Assembly (NCBI GenBank): GCA_031255425.1
Contig: JAIRSN010000121.1
Coordinates: 1 to 13,688 of the forward strand
Length of the DNA stretch: 13,688 nucleotides
Direction: 5' to 3'
Source: Dysgonamonadaceae bacterium
GTDB taxonomy: Bacteria; Bacteroidota; Bacteroidia; Bacteroidales; Azobacteroidaceae
Shown: piece by piece, positions 1-6,900 of the stretch
How the letters are laid out: each line of letters starts with the position of its first letter
Position numbering within the stretch: position 1 is the first letter of the stretch
Translations under genes and position numbers: made by a program
Notes under the pieces: model-generated
Seen by the model: the letters and a program-made list of their open reading frames with translations, nothing else
What the model was told of the DNA's origin: nothing
Databases searched by the model: none

Positions 1-125
1 GAGTTCTCATTTGCGATTCCGGCGCGAGCCGGAAACGTTTTGGAGTACTCATTTGCGTTTCCGGCGCGCGCCGGAATCATGAATTTGTTAACATTTGCGA
101 GTTCGAGTTTCCCTCGAAAACGCCT
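1..125 (+). repeat. Degenerate 42-bp-period hairpin repeat array (left copy)
   Basis: Three units in register, truncated at the window start. The landmark blocks AGTTCT, AGTACT and TGTTAAC begin at about 2, 44 and 86, giving a 42-base period. Each is followed by CATTTGCG and then an inverted repeat. The stems differ but still pair: TTCCGGC/GCCGGAA around GCGA (about 17-34), the 18-base palindrome TTCCGGCGCGCGCCGGAA (59-76), and TTCGAG/CTCGAA (102-107 with 113-118). Beyond 125 the pattern decays, apart from a weak CAGGA/TCCTG hairpin near 147-159. Orientation and period match the array at 13439-13688. The frame with codons beginning at position 3 is open to a TAA at 198-200. Confidence 0.85.
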
Positions 126-200
126 CGCAGATTCCATAAACGCTTCCAGGAGTATCCTGAAAGCCATTTTGAGATAAAAAAAGAAGTAAAGGTTTATTAA
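3..200 (+). CDS. Possible 3' end of an open frame through the repeat array (doubtful)
   Basis: This frame has no start inside the window and ends at TAA 198-200. It uses the same phase of the 42-bp unit as the open frame at 13428-13688, so the units read as degenerate 14-residue repeats, for example GVLICDSGASRKRF-like and GVLICVSGARRNHE-like. A non-repetitive basic tail follows, ending in KKEVKVY. I recognise no domain. A second plus-strand frame is also open to a TAA at 175-177, so openness alone is weak evidence. A hairpin with a T-rich tail at 253-276 could terminate transcription arriving from this side. It may equally be non-coding repeat DNA. Confidence 0.2.
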   Translation, partial: VLICDSGASRKRFGVLICVSGARRNHEFVNICEFEFPSKTPRRFHKRFQEYPESHFEIKKEVKVY

Positions 201-231
201 CAATTAGAAATTAACAATTCAATTAACAATT
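196..231. repeat. Three direct copies of ATTAACAATT
   Basis: Perfect 10-base copies lie at 196-205, 210-219 and 222-231 inside a very A+T-rich stretch (about 175-247). Spacing is 14 and then 12 bases. Function is unknown. It separates the 42-bp array from the composite repeat that follows. Confidence 0.7.
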
Positions 232-248
232 GATAATTCAATTTTTTT

Positions 249-302
249 GGCGGACACGCAGTGTCTTTTATATTTTAAAGGAGTACGGTATATTTGCCTG
301 GT
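249..302 (+). repeat. Composite dispersed repeat, left copy
   Basis: This stretch begins GGCGGACACGCAGTGTC, continues through a TTTTATATTTTAAAG block and then AGTACGG. The same blocks, in the same order and orientation, occur at 13252-13317, where extra sequence separates them. The copies are diverged, so this is a dispersed intergenic repeat rather than a recent duplication. No open frame of interest is seen. Confidence 0.6.
253..276 (+). terminator. Short hairpin with TTTTATATTTT tail
   Basis: GACAC (253-257), loop GCA, GTGTC (261-265), then TTTTATATTTT (266-276). It is terminator-like for transcription moving rightwards. The 5-bp stem is short. It belongs to a set of similar hairpins at 326-351, 13256-13280 and 13336-13360, so it may be a repeat element rather than a dedicated terminator. 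Confidence 0.45.
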
Positions 303-325
303 TACGGCATAGGGGGATTGCTTCC

Positions 326-351
326 AAAAAATACAAAAGCGCCTGTGGCGC
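326..351 (-). terminator. Terminator-like hairpin downstream of the lolD-HhH operon
   Basis: On the minus strand GCGCC (351-347), loop ACA, GGCGC (343-339) is followed by TTTTGTATTTTTT (338-326). It lies about 55 bases past the stop of the helix-hairpin-helix gene and points the right way to end that operon. The loop and tail resemble the other short hairpins in both flanks. Confidence 0.6.
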
Positions 352-381
352 CGGTGTATCTGCTTGGCTGCGGAGGCGGGG

Positions 382-400
382 GGCGGCTGCACAAGCCGCC
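382..400 (-). other. G+C-rich hairpin just after the HhH gene stop
   Basis: GGCGGCT (382-388) pairs with AGCCGCC (394-400) around a 5-base loop, five bases beyond the stop codon of the minus-strand gene. There is no T-tract on the minus-strand side. It may therefore stabilise a 3' end or work with the 326-351 hairpin rather than act as an intrinsic terminator alone. It resembles the G+C-rich hairpin at 13336-13348. Confidence 0.4.
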
Positions 401-405
401 GGAAA

Positions 406-1113
406 TTAAAATTCGAGATAAGGTTCGAGGAGCATCCAGTCCTCCCCGGTAAACTCTTCCAGGAGTTTCAGGTCATCTATTCCGTCCAGCCTTCCTTTCT
501 TTTTCCGTATTTCGATGATTGCTTTTGCCTGGTAAAAGTTAAGGTACGGATGCTTTTTCAATTTCTCCAGAGAAGCCGTATTGACGGGAAGCCGTACCGT
601 TTCGTTGGGATTCACCGTCAAATAGGGAACAATCTTCGCGTACAGTTCTTCATACATTCCCTCCACTTCCTGCAACTGTTCGAGGCGGAGATAACCTCCC
701 AAACGCTGCCTGTAACCGCTGATCCGGCAGGCATAAGCGCTACCGATGCCGGGAATTTTCTTCAAATCCAACGTATCCGCCGTATTCAGTTCCAATGTTT
801 CGCCTTTGGACAGCTTGGGCGTTTTGGGATAATCGCGCGCCGGAGGCTTGGCGGTATCTTTTTTTTGCACGTAATACGTCCGTTGCTCCTTTTTCGGCGG
901 CGGAGCGTATTGCTTTTTGCGGATTTCCGGTTTCGGCGTTTCGGGCAAATCAACGCGGGAAGCGGTTTTTTCCACCGGTTCCGGTTCTTCGAAGGGTTCT
1001 TTTTCGGAGAAAGAGAGAAATTTTCCAAGGAAAATACCGGCAGCGAATACCAGCAAAAGGAGAATACTGTGCCGTTCCCCGTGCGAGAGATAAAAGAAGT
1101 TTTTCCATGTCAT
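406..1113 (-). CDS. Membrane-anchored helix-hairpin-helix (ComEA-like) protein
   Basis: A 235-residue protein with one predicted membrane segment near the N-terminus (about residues 16-34). A charged, proline- and lysine-rich linker follows (about 37-100), then two helix-hairpin-helix units. The first is at about 107-167 (ELNTADTLDLKKIPGIGSAY) and the second at about 176-233 (VNTASLEKLKKHPYLNFYQA). The NTA..L..(I/H)P.(I/L) pattern is that of ComEA-type DNA-binding HhH repeats. In ComEA these bind DNA at the membrane during uptake; in Bacteroidales the role of such proteins is not established, so DNA binding is inferred from the fold only. The second unit lacks the usual PGIG (it has HPYL), so its binding may be weak. 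It starts 10 bases after the upstream ABC ATPase stop, indicating one operon. Confidence 0.85.
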   Translation of the reverse strand: MTWKNFFYLSHGERHSILLLLVFAAGIFLGKFLSFSEKEPFEEPEPVEKTASRVDLPETPKPEIRKKQYAPPPKKEQRTYYVQKKDTAKPPARDYPKTPKLSKGETLELNTADTLDLKKIPGIGSAYACRISGYRQRLGGYLRLEQLQEVEGMYEELYAKIVPYLTVNPNETVRLPVNTASLEKLKKHPYLNFYQAKAIIEIRKKKGRLDGIDDLKLLEEFTGEDWMLLEPYLEF

Positions 1114-1123
1114 GGCGCCGGAT

Positions 1124-1786
1124 TTAGTGCTTTACGTCCTCGATTATGCCGTCTTTCATGTGGATTGTCCGGTCGGTTAGCCGGGCGAGGTTTTCGTCGT
1201 GCGTCACAATCACAAAAGTCTGGTTAAACTGTTGCCTCAGATCGAAAAACAAGCGGTGAAGTTCGTCCTTGTTCCGGGAGTCCAAGCTGCCGGACGGTTC
1301 GTCGGCAAAGATGACGGACGGCTTATTCACCAAGGCGCGGGCGACCGCCACCCGTTGCTTTTCCCCGCCGGAAAGCGCAGCCGGCTTGTGATCCGTCCGG
1401 TCGGACAAGCCCAGGAAATCCAATATATCCTTCGCTCGTTTTCCGGCTTCCGGCTGTTTCGCATTTCCGATCAGGGCGGGAATCATGACGTTTTCGAGCG
1501 CCGTAAATTCCGGCAACAACTGGTGAAACTGGAAGACGAACCCGATGTTTTTGTTCCGGAAGGCGGCAAGTTCCTTATCCTTCAATTTCCCGGCGTGAAT
1601 TTCTCCGTACAGGACATCGCCCGAATCCGGCTTGTCCAACGTTCCCAGTATCTGGAGCAAGGTGGTTTTACCGGCGCCACTCGGACCGACAATCGATACA
1701 ATTTCCCCCTGCGAAATAGACAAATCGATTCCTTTCAGGACTTTCAGATCGCCAAAGTTTTTTGTGATGTTTCTACAACTGATCAT
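1124..1786 (-). CDS. lolD: ABC transporter ATP-binding protein, LolD/MacB type
   Basis: A 220-residue nucleotide-binding domain of usual length. Visible motifs are Walker A GPSGAGKT (34-41), Q-loop Gln86, signature [15 protein letters not shown] (138-152), Walker B VIFADE (158-163) and the H-loop in VTHD (His196). This family powers lipoprotein release (LolCDE) or MacB-like export at the inner membrane. The substrate cannot be told here because no permease gene is adjacent; the downstream partner is a helix-hairpin-helix gene. I chose the internal ATG at 1786 because family members begin M-I-x-x-x-N-I-T-K. An upstream in-frame ATG at 1825 would add 13 residues of unrelated sequence. A promoter-like site lies at 1907-1937. 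Symbol given on family resemblance; specificity not proven. Confidence 0.88.
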   Translation of the reverse strand: MISCRNITKNFGDLKVLKGIDLSISQGEIVSIVGPSGAGKTTLLQILGTLDKPDSGDVLYGEIHAGKLKDKELAAFRNKNIGFVFQFHQLLPEFTALENVMIPALIGNAKQPEAGKRAKDILDFLGLSDRTDHKPAALSGGEKQRVAVARALVNKPSVIFADEPSGSLDSRNKDELHRLFFDLRQQFNQTFVIVTHDENLARLTDRTIHMKDGIIEDVKH

Positions 1787-1906
1787 ATTCTCTGTTTTTT
1801 GATTTAGAAGATTTATGTATTTCATTTATTTTGATTAACAGCTATCTGGTTTTGAGTCGGGAGCAACCGTTTCGTTAATAAGCCGTTTACCGATTGCAAC
1901 CGGATG

Positions 1907-1937
1907 CAAAAGTAATGTCTTTTTTTATAAAAGCAAA
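1907..1937 (-). promoter_or_regulatory. Bacteroidota-type promoter for the lolD operon
   Basis: On the minus strand TTTG (1937-1934) and TACTTTTG (1914-1907, matching TAnnTTTG) are 19 bases apart, the spacing described for Bacteroides primary-sigma promoters. The start codon at 1786 would follow a leader of about 115 bases. The site lies outside the direct repeat that marks the edge of the neighbouring cassette, so the cassette has left it intact. Confidence 0.65.
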
Positions 1938-1960
1938 TAAGCAACGCAGTTGAATCTGCA

Positions 1961-1977
1961 AAATCCTTGTCGCTGAA
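1961..1977 (+). repeat. Direct repeat flanking the ATPase-nuclease cassette (left copy)
   Basis: AAATCCTTGTCGCTGAA, identical over 17 bases to 3818-3834. It begins 18 bases beyond the nuclease stop codon and sits upstream of the lolD promoter. Bases around it show looser similarity between the copies (CAGT-GA blocks before, GAA-AAA-GAA blocks after), so an older repeat of perhaps 40-50 bases is possible. It could be a target-site duplication, an att-like site, or a dispersed repeat used for recombination. Confidence 0.8.
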
Positions 1978-1994
1978 GAAACAAAAACAGGGAA

Positions 1995-2498
1995 TTATTT
2001 TACGGGAACCGTCGCACAAATGCTTAACCGAAAACCTGTTTCGGATTTGAATTTTTCCATTTGTTCTTTATGCCCAAAGTGGTAATCAGGATGTTTTCTA
2101 TTTGCGAGATAAGCCGCTTTTTTTGAAAGGCAAGAGAGATTATAACGATCCTGAAAACGCAGAATAGTCGTTTTTAACTGGTTGATTCCACCGGTTATCC
2201 AGTCTGCTCTAACTTCTTTCAGCTCGACAAAATAAAAGTCGTATTTGTTTCCCGGCCGCAAACAAATCAGCAGAGCGTCGCATTGCGATTCTGCATTTCC
2301 GTCGGGTCTTAAACATTTAATATTGTTGTCAAGCGGAACAAAATAAACGGAGAGACTGCTCGCATTTTCAATTTTGGCAATGCCATCGTCAAAAGCGACA
2401 ATTTTTACAGGTTTGGTTGGCTGGTTTGTGTCATCGAAAATGCCGAAACGGTCTGTCTTCCGCTCAAAACAAGTGGTTGAGAATAAATCAATTTTCAT
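1995..2498 (-). CDS. Putative PD-(D/E)XK-type nuclease partner of the adjacent ATPase
   Basis: A 167-residue protein of no family I can name. Residues 71-96 have the layout of a PD-(D/E)XK nuclease core: Asp74 in a hydrophobic strand (CDALLICL), then, after 17 intervening residues, E92-L-K94 in the strand YFVELKEV, then a helix starting NQL (Gln107), which fits the conserved glutamine often seen after the ExK strand. This fold includes restriction endonucleases and many anti-phage effectors; nuclease activity here is inference. No signal peptide or membrane segment is seen. The ATG at 2498 was chosen because it overlaps the ATPase stop by 11 bases (ATGAAAATTGA), a sign of translational coupling. 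An upstream in-frame ATG (2549) would add 17 residues lying inside the ATPase gene. Base composition is A+T-rich like its partner. Alternatives considered (TOPRIM, HNH) lack their motifs. Confidence 0.72.
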   Translation of the reverse strand: MKIDLFSTTCFERKTDRFGIFDDTNQPTKPVKIVAFDDGIAKIENASSLSVYFVPLDNNIKCLRPDGNAESQCDALLICLRPGNKYDFYFVELKEVRADWITGGINQLKTTILRFQDRYNLSCLSKKAAYLANRKHPDYHFGHKEQMEKFKSETGFRLSICATVPVK

Positions 2499-3729
2499 TT
2501 TCTTCTTCGATTTCCTGCAATTGAGCAAACAGATGATTGGTATCGGCAAGCATATTGTTCAGGTAATTATTATCTGACGGAATTAAATCATTGTATTTGG
2601 GCAGCGCTTTAATTGTTCCCTCTTTTTCTTCTATTTCGTAAATCGAAACATCAGAAGCATTTACACAGGAATCAAAAGCAATTATCTCAGAAATAGAAGT
2701 GGATAAAGTTTCTTTATTTGCCGGCGATAAATTGTCCAAAACTTGTTTTGCCTTTATTGCAATAGTCAGGTAATTAATTAAATAGGGGCTGTGTGTAGTC
2801 AAAATCAACTTATTGTCGCCGTTCATATTGTTGAATCTCAACAAACTTTGCAACATTTTCCATTGAGAAACCGGATACAGGTTTTGTTCGGGTTCTTCTA
2901 CAATGTTGATAAAAGCCGTCTTGTTAAAAGCAGAGGCAAGTTCGGAAATTGCCTGCCGTTTTTGGCTGTCGGTTAAATGTTCATTGTCCCAAATAGTGCG
3001 CAATCCTCTTTGAAACTTAATGGTTTCTTCACTGCTCATCGTGGCCTTTTTACCGCTCTGTTTTTTTACGGACTTTGCCAAAAATTCAGAGACCAGATAC
3101 AGCGGCACAAACGACTGAAAACCGCTTGAAGCAACGCGCAATTTAATTCTGAAATCGTTACTTTTCAAATACAATTCGTCTGAACGCTTATCGTAGCGGA
3201 TTTCGGTATCGTTGACAGGCAAAGAGACCGCATTTCCATTCATATCCTGCATTGCATTGTAGTATTCCGTGCTAAATTCCTGCAATGCTTCCGAAGAAAG
3301 TTTCAGTTCTTCCGCTCCTTTTATGTAGGTCAGCAAATTGCGTTCGGCAGGCACATACATTATTTTGGGCAAAGAATACTTATCGTCCTGTATTTCCGTA
3401 ACAGATAATTCATTGTTTCTGTATGAAATCGAAAATTTATTTCCTGTATAATCAATTTCCGAATTGTCGTTAAGATAATCTTCCAAACGATGATAGGGTA
3501 AATAATAGGATTCTAATCTGTTTTTCACCTCAAACCAATCTTTTTCAAAATCGCCTCGCACTAACGATTTTTCGATTTTAGTAAAAACTGAAATAAGTTT
3601 GGCTACCGTACTTTTGCCGGCGCCCTGATTGCCGGTAAACACAGTCACTTTGTTTACATCAAGCCACCCGTCATTATTTTGAAAACCGGTTTTTATGGGA
3701 CCAAAATTTGTGATTTTTATCTTGCTCAT
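2488..3729 (-). CDS. AAA/OLD-like ATPase of a putative defence module
   Basis: A 413-residue P-loop ATPase of the SMC/ABC-like class (AAA_15/AAA_21 type). Motifs in order: an N-terminal strand pattern IKITNFGPIKTG; Walker A GNQGAGKST (33-41); YVPAERN (125-131), a conserved block in this group; an ABC-like signature ASSGFQS (200-206); Walker B with catalytic acidic residues FINIVEEPEQNLYP (273-286); and switch histidine TTHSPYL (His313). No C-terminal TOPRIM domain is present, so it is not a full OLD nuclease. Such ATPases serve as sensors or regulators in two-gene anti-phage systems, partnered by a nuclease or toxin. Here the overlapping downstream gene has a PD-(D/E)XK signature. The gene is A+T-rich relative to its neighbours (19 of 60 bases are G or C at 2641-2700) and lies between 17-bp direct repeats, suggesting horizontal acquisition. 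I cannot assign a named system. Confidence 0.85.
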   Translation of the reverse strand: MSKIKITNFGPIKTGFQNNDGWLDVNKVTVFTGNQGAGKSTVAKLISVFTKIEKSLVRGDFEKDWFEVKNRLESYYLPYHRLEDYLNDNSEIDYTGNKFSISYRNNELSVTEIQDDKYSLPKIMYVPAERNLLTYIKGAEELKLSSEALQEFSTEYYNAMQDMNGNAVSLPVNDTEIRYDKRSDELYLKSNDFRIKLRVASSGFQSFVPLYLVSEFLAKSVKKQSGKKATMSSEETIKFQRGLRTIWDNEHLTDSQKRQAISELASAFNKTAFINIVEEPEQNLYPVSQWKMLQSLLRFNNMNGDNKLILTTHSPYLINYLTIAIKAKQVLDNLSPANKETLSTSISEIIAFDSCVNASDVSIYEIEEKEGTIKALPKYNDLIPSDNNYLNNMLADTNHLFAQLQEIEEENEN

Positions 3730-3748
3730 ACCGTGGATATTTTAGGTA

Positions 3749-3783
3749 GCAAATGTACTAATTTTTCCTGAAATACCAGCAAA
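3749..3783 (-). promoter_or_regulatory. Promoter for the ATPase-nuclease cassette
   Basis: On the minus strand TACATTTG (3757-3750) matches TAnnTTTG exactly and is preceded by TTTG (3783-3780) with a gap of 22 bases, slightly longer than usual. The ATPase start codon (3729) follows about 20 bases downstream. It lies inside the direct repeats, so the cassette carries its own promoter. Confidence 0.55.
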
Positions 3784-3817
3784 AACAAAAACCACTCTCC
3801 CAGTGATTGTGTCGTCC

Positions 3818-3834
3818 AAATCCTTGTCGCTGAA
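3818..3834 (+). repeat. Direct repeat flanking the ATPase-nuclease cassette (right copy)
   Basis: AAATCCTTGTCGCTGAA, a perfect 17-base match to 1961-1977 in the same orientation. It lies just upstream of the cassette promoter and about 70 bases before the -7 box of the divergent DUF2723 gene. The interval from copy to copy (1961-3834) contains exactly the two cassette genes and their promoter. Confidence 0.8.
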
Positions 3835-3902
3835 CAAATAGAAATGCGATTAAAGCGCCTGAGTTTTTTCCAAAGAAACAGCGGAGAAAATCAAACTTTT
3901 AC

Positions 3903-3910
3903 TATCTTTG
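3903..3910 (+). promoter_or_regulatory. -7 box of the DUF2723 operon promoter
   Basis: TATCTTTG matches the Bacteroidota TAnnTTTG box, 40 bases before the ATG at 3950. No clear TTTG is seen 19-22 bases upstream, so the assignment rests on the -7 box and its position. Confidence 0.5.
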
Positions 3911-3949
3911 CAGCCAAAATAAATTCTTAAGTAATAATCATTGAACGTT

Positions 3950-6900
3950 ATGGGAATTAAAAAATATTATTTGACAAACAACCTGCTGGGGTGGGTAGTG
4001 TTTGCAATCGCGGCGGTAGTGTATCTGATGACGATCGAACCGACTGCCAGCTTTTGGGATTGCGGTGAATTTATTTCATCGGCGTACAAATTGGAAGTAG
4101 GACATCCGCCCGGCGCCCCGGTGTTTATGCTTATGGGAAACCTGTTTTCCCATTTGGCAACCGAAGCCTCGCAGGTGTCGTTGATGTTGAATGCCCTGTC
4201 TGCCATATTCAGCGCGTTGACCATCCTGTTCCTTTTCTGGACCATCACGCACCTTGCCAGGCGAATCGTGATGCAGGACACGGCACAGGAAATGACCATC
4301 GCACAATTCATTACCATACTGGGCGCAGGGACAGTCGGCGCCCTGGCCTACACCTTCTCCGATACGTTCTGGTTTTCGGCGGTAGAAGGCGAAGTGTACG
4401 CCTTCTCCTCCCTGATGACCGCCGTCGTCTTCTGGCTTATCCTGAAATGGGAAGATGTTGCCGACGAACCCCATTCCAATCGCTGGCTCGTCCTGATCGC
4501 TTACCTGATGGGGATTTCCATTGCGATCCACTTGCTGAACCTGCTCTGTATTCCCGCCATCGTACTGGTATATTATTTCCGGAAAAACCCCAACCCGACA
4601 GGGAAAGGCGCCGCCGCCGCCCTGCTGGTTTCCTTCGGAATCCTGGTTGCCATCCTCTACGGACTGGTACAGGGACTGATGGAGGTGAGCGGATGGTTTG
4701 AACTCCTGTTTGTCAACGTCTTCCACCTGCCCTACAATTCGGGAGTGGTGTTTTACCTGATCCTTATCTTCGGCGTCCTGGCATGGGCAATCAAAGAGTC
4801 GATGAGCGCCGGCGGACAACTGAAACGGACGAAAATATCCTTCATCCTCGCCATTACGTTGCTGGGGATTCCGTTTATAGGCAACGGATTGTGGCTGGGG
4901 ATACTGATTCTTACGGCGCTGGTCATCTACCTGTTCTCGTCTAAGAAAATCAACCCGGCGGCATTGAACACCATCTTATTAGGACTGCTCGTCATCACCA
5001 TCGGGTATTCTTCCTATGCCCTGATTATGATCCGTTCGGCGGCGAATACGCCGATGGATCAAAATTCACCGGAAGACATTTTCACCCTAAGAACCTACCT
5101 GAGCCGGGAACAATACGGAGAAACGCCGCTGTTCTACGGACAAACGTTCGTTTCGGAAGTGAAATACGAGCGAAAAGGCGAAATGCTTGAGGCGGTGACG
5201 AAAGACGAAGGACCGGTCTGGTCGCAAATCCCCAAAAGAGATCCCTCGGAAAGGGACCGGTACTACGAATCGAGCCGCAAAAAACGATACATCTATGTGG
5301 ATGAACTGAATACGCTGTTTCCGCGCATGTACAGTTCGGACGCCCAACATATTCAAGGCTATAAGGAATGGTCCGGCTTCAAAGGGAAGCGCGTGCGGGT
5401 GGCGACGCCCCAGGGCAACAAGTGGGTGGTACGGCCGACGTTCGGCGAAAACCTGCGCTATTTCTTTGAATACCAAGTCAACTTTATGTATTGGCGATAC
5501 TTTATGTGGAACTTTTCGGGCCGGCAGAACGACATTCAGGGCAACGGGGGAATCTCCAACGGCAACTGGATCACCGGCATCAAGTTTATCGATCAGTTCC
5601 GCGTCGGGCCGCAGGACAACCTGCCCGATTTTATTGCCCAAAACAAAGGACACAATAAATACTATATGTTGCCGCTATTGCTCGGAATACTCGGCATCTT
5701 CTTCCAGATTTCTTCAGGAAAAAAGGGGAAAGAGCAGTTCTGGGTCACCTTCCTGCTGTTCTTTATGACCGGACTGGCGATTGTGCTGTATTTGAACCAG
5801 CCGCCTTTCCAGCCGCGGGAACGGGATTATGCCTACGCCGGGTCGTTCTACGCTTTCTGCATCTGGATTGGTCTCGGCACGGCGAAAGTCATCGGGGAAC
5901 TGAACAAGTACATCCGGAAACGGGAAACGGCGGTCGCCGCGCTGGGGACGGCGCTTTGCCTGCTGGTGCCCATTCAAATGGTGTCGCAAACCTGGGACGA
6001 CCACGACCGTTCCGGCAGATACGTCACGCGCGACTTCGGGATGAATTACCTGTCGACCTGCGAACCCAACGCGATTATTTTCACCAACGGCGATAACGAC
6101 ACCTTCCCGCTCTGGTATGCGCAGGAAGTGGAGGGATACCGCACGGACGTCCGCGTGTGCAACCTGAGCTACCTGCAAACCGACTGGTACATCGACCAGA
6201 TGAAGCGGCAGGCGTACGAGTCCGACCCGCTTCCGATTGAATGGAAAAAATACGAATATGTACAGGGAAATCACGACGTGGCGTATGTGATTGACGAATA
6301 CGATGAGCCGTGGACGGTGGAACGGGTCTTGAACCGCATCAAATCGGATGACGCAAGAGACAAGCGGATCGCCGGATACGACTTTGAACTGGACAATATT
6401 CCGACCACCAAAATAACGATTCCCGTGGATGCCGGCGCCGTCGTTGCGGCGGGGTTGGTGGAGCCCGGAGAAGCCGGCCGGATTCCCCCGTATATGCTTA
6501 TCGACCTGGGGGAAAAGCCCAACGAACGGCGGGGGACGACCTCTCCGCAGAAGAAATACCTCTCGAAGCACGAGTTGATGATTCTCGAAATGCTGAAGAA
6601 CAATTCCGACTGGTCGCGCCCCATTTACTACGCCCTGACGGTCGACTCGGAGCAATACCTGAGGCTGGATTCCTACCTGCGCCAGGACGGTATCGCCTAC
6701 CGCATTGTCCCCTTCGAATCCGCTAAGTACCAGAACATCAACCCGGATATTTTATACGACAACCTGATGAATAAATACCGCTGGGGAAACCTCCGGCAAC
6801 CGGGGCTGTACCTCGACGAAAACAGTATGCGGATGACAAAAACCTTCCGCATCCTCTTCGGGCAACTGGCGCAGACGCTGGCGGATGAAAAAGACTTCGA

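Noticed and set aside
364..1227. 287-residue plus-strand open frame
   Set aside because: It is antisense to the HhH and lolD genes, whose motifs are clear on the minus strand.
1822..2019. 65-residue minus-strand open frame
   Set aside because: It spans the lolD promoter and the left direct repeat, overlaps the 3' end of the nuclease gene, and has no recognisable features.
1995..2498. TOPRIM or HNH effector
   Set aside because: No DxD with an upstream catalytic Glu, and no His-Asn-His pattern, is seen; the D...ExK layout fits PD-(D/E)XK better.
1961..3834. Insertion sequence
   Set aside because: Direct repeats are present but there is no transposase and I see no terminal inverted repeats; the cargo is an ATPase and a nuclease-like protein.
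5714..6655. 313-residue minus-strand open frame
   Set aside because: It is antisense to the DUF2723 gene and has no recognisable motif.
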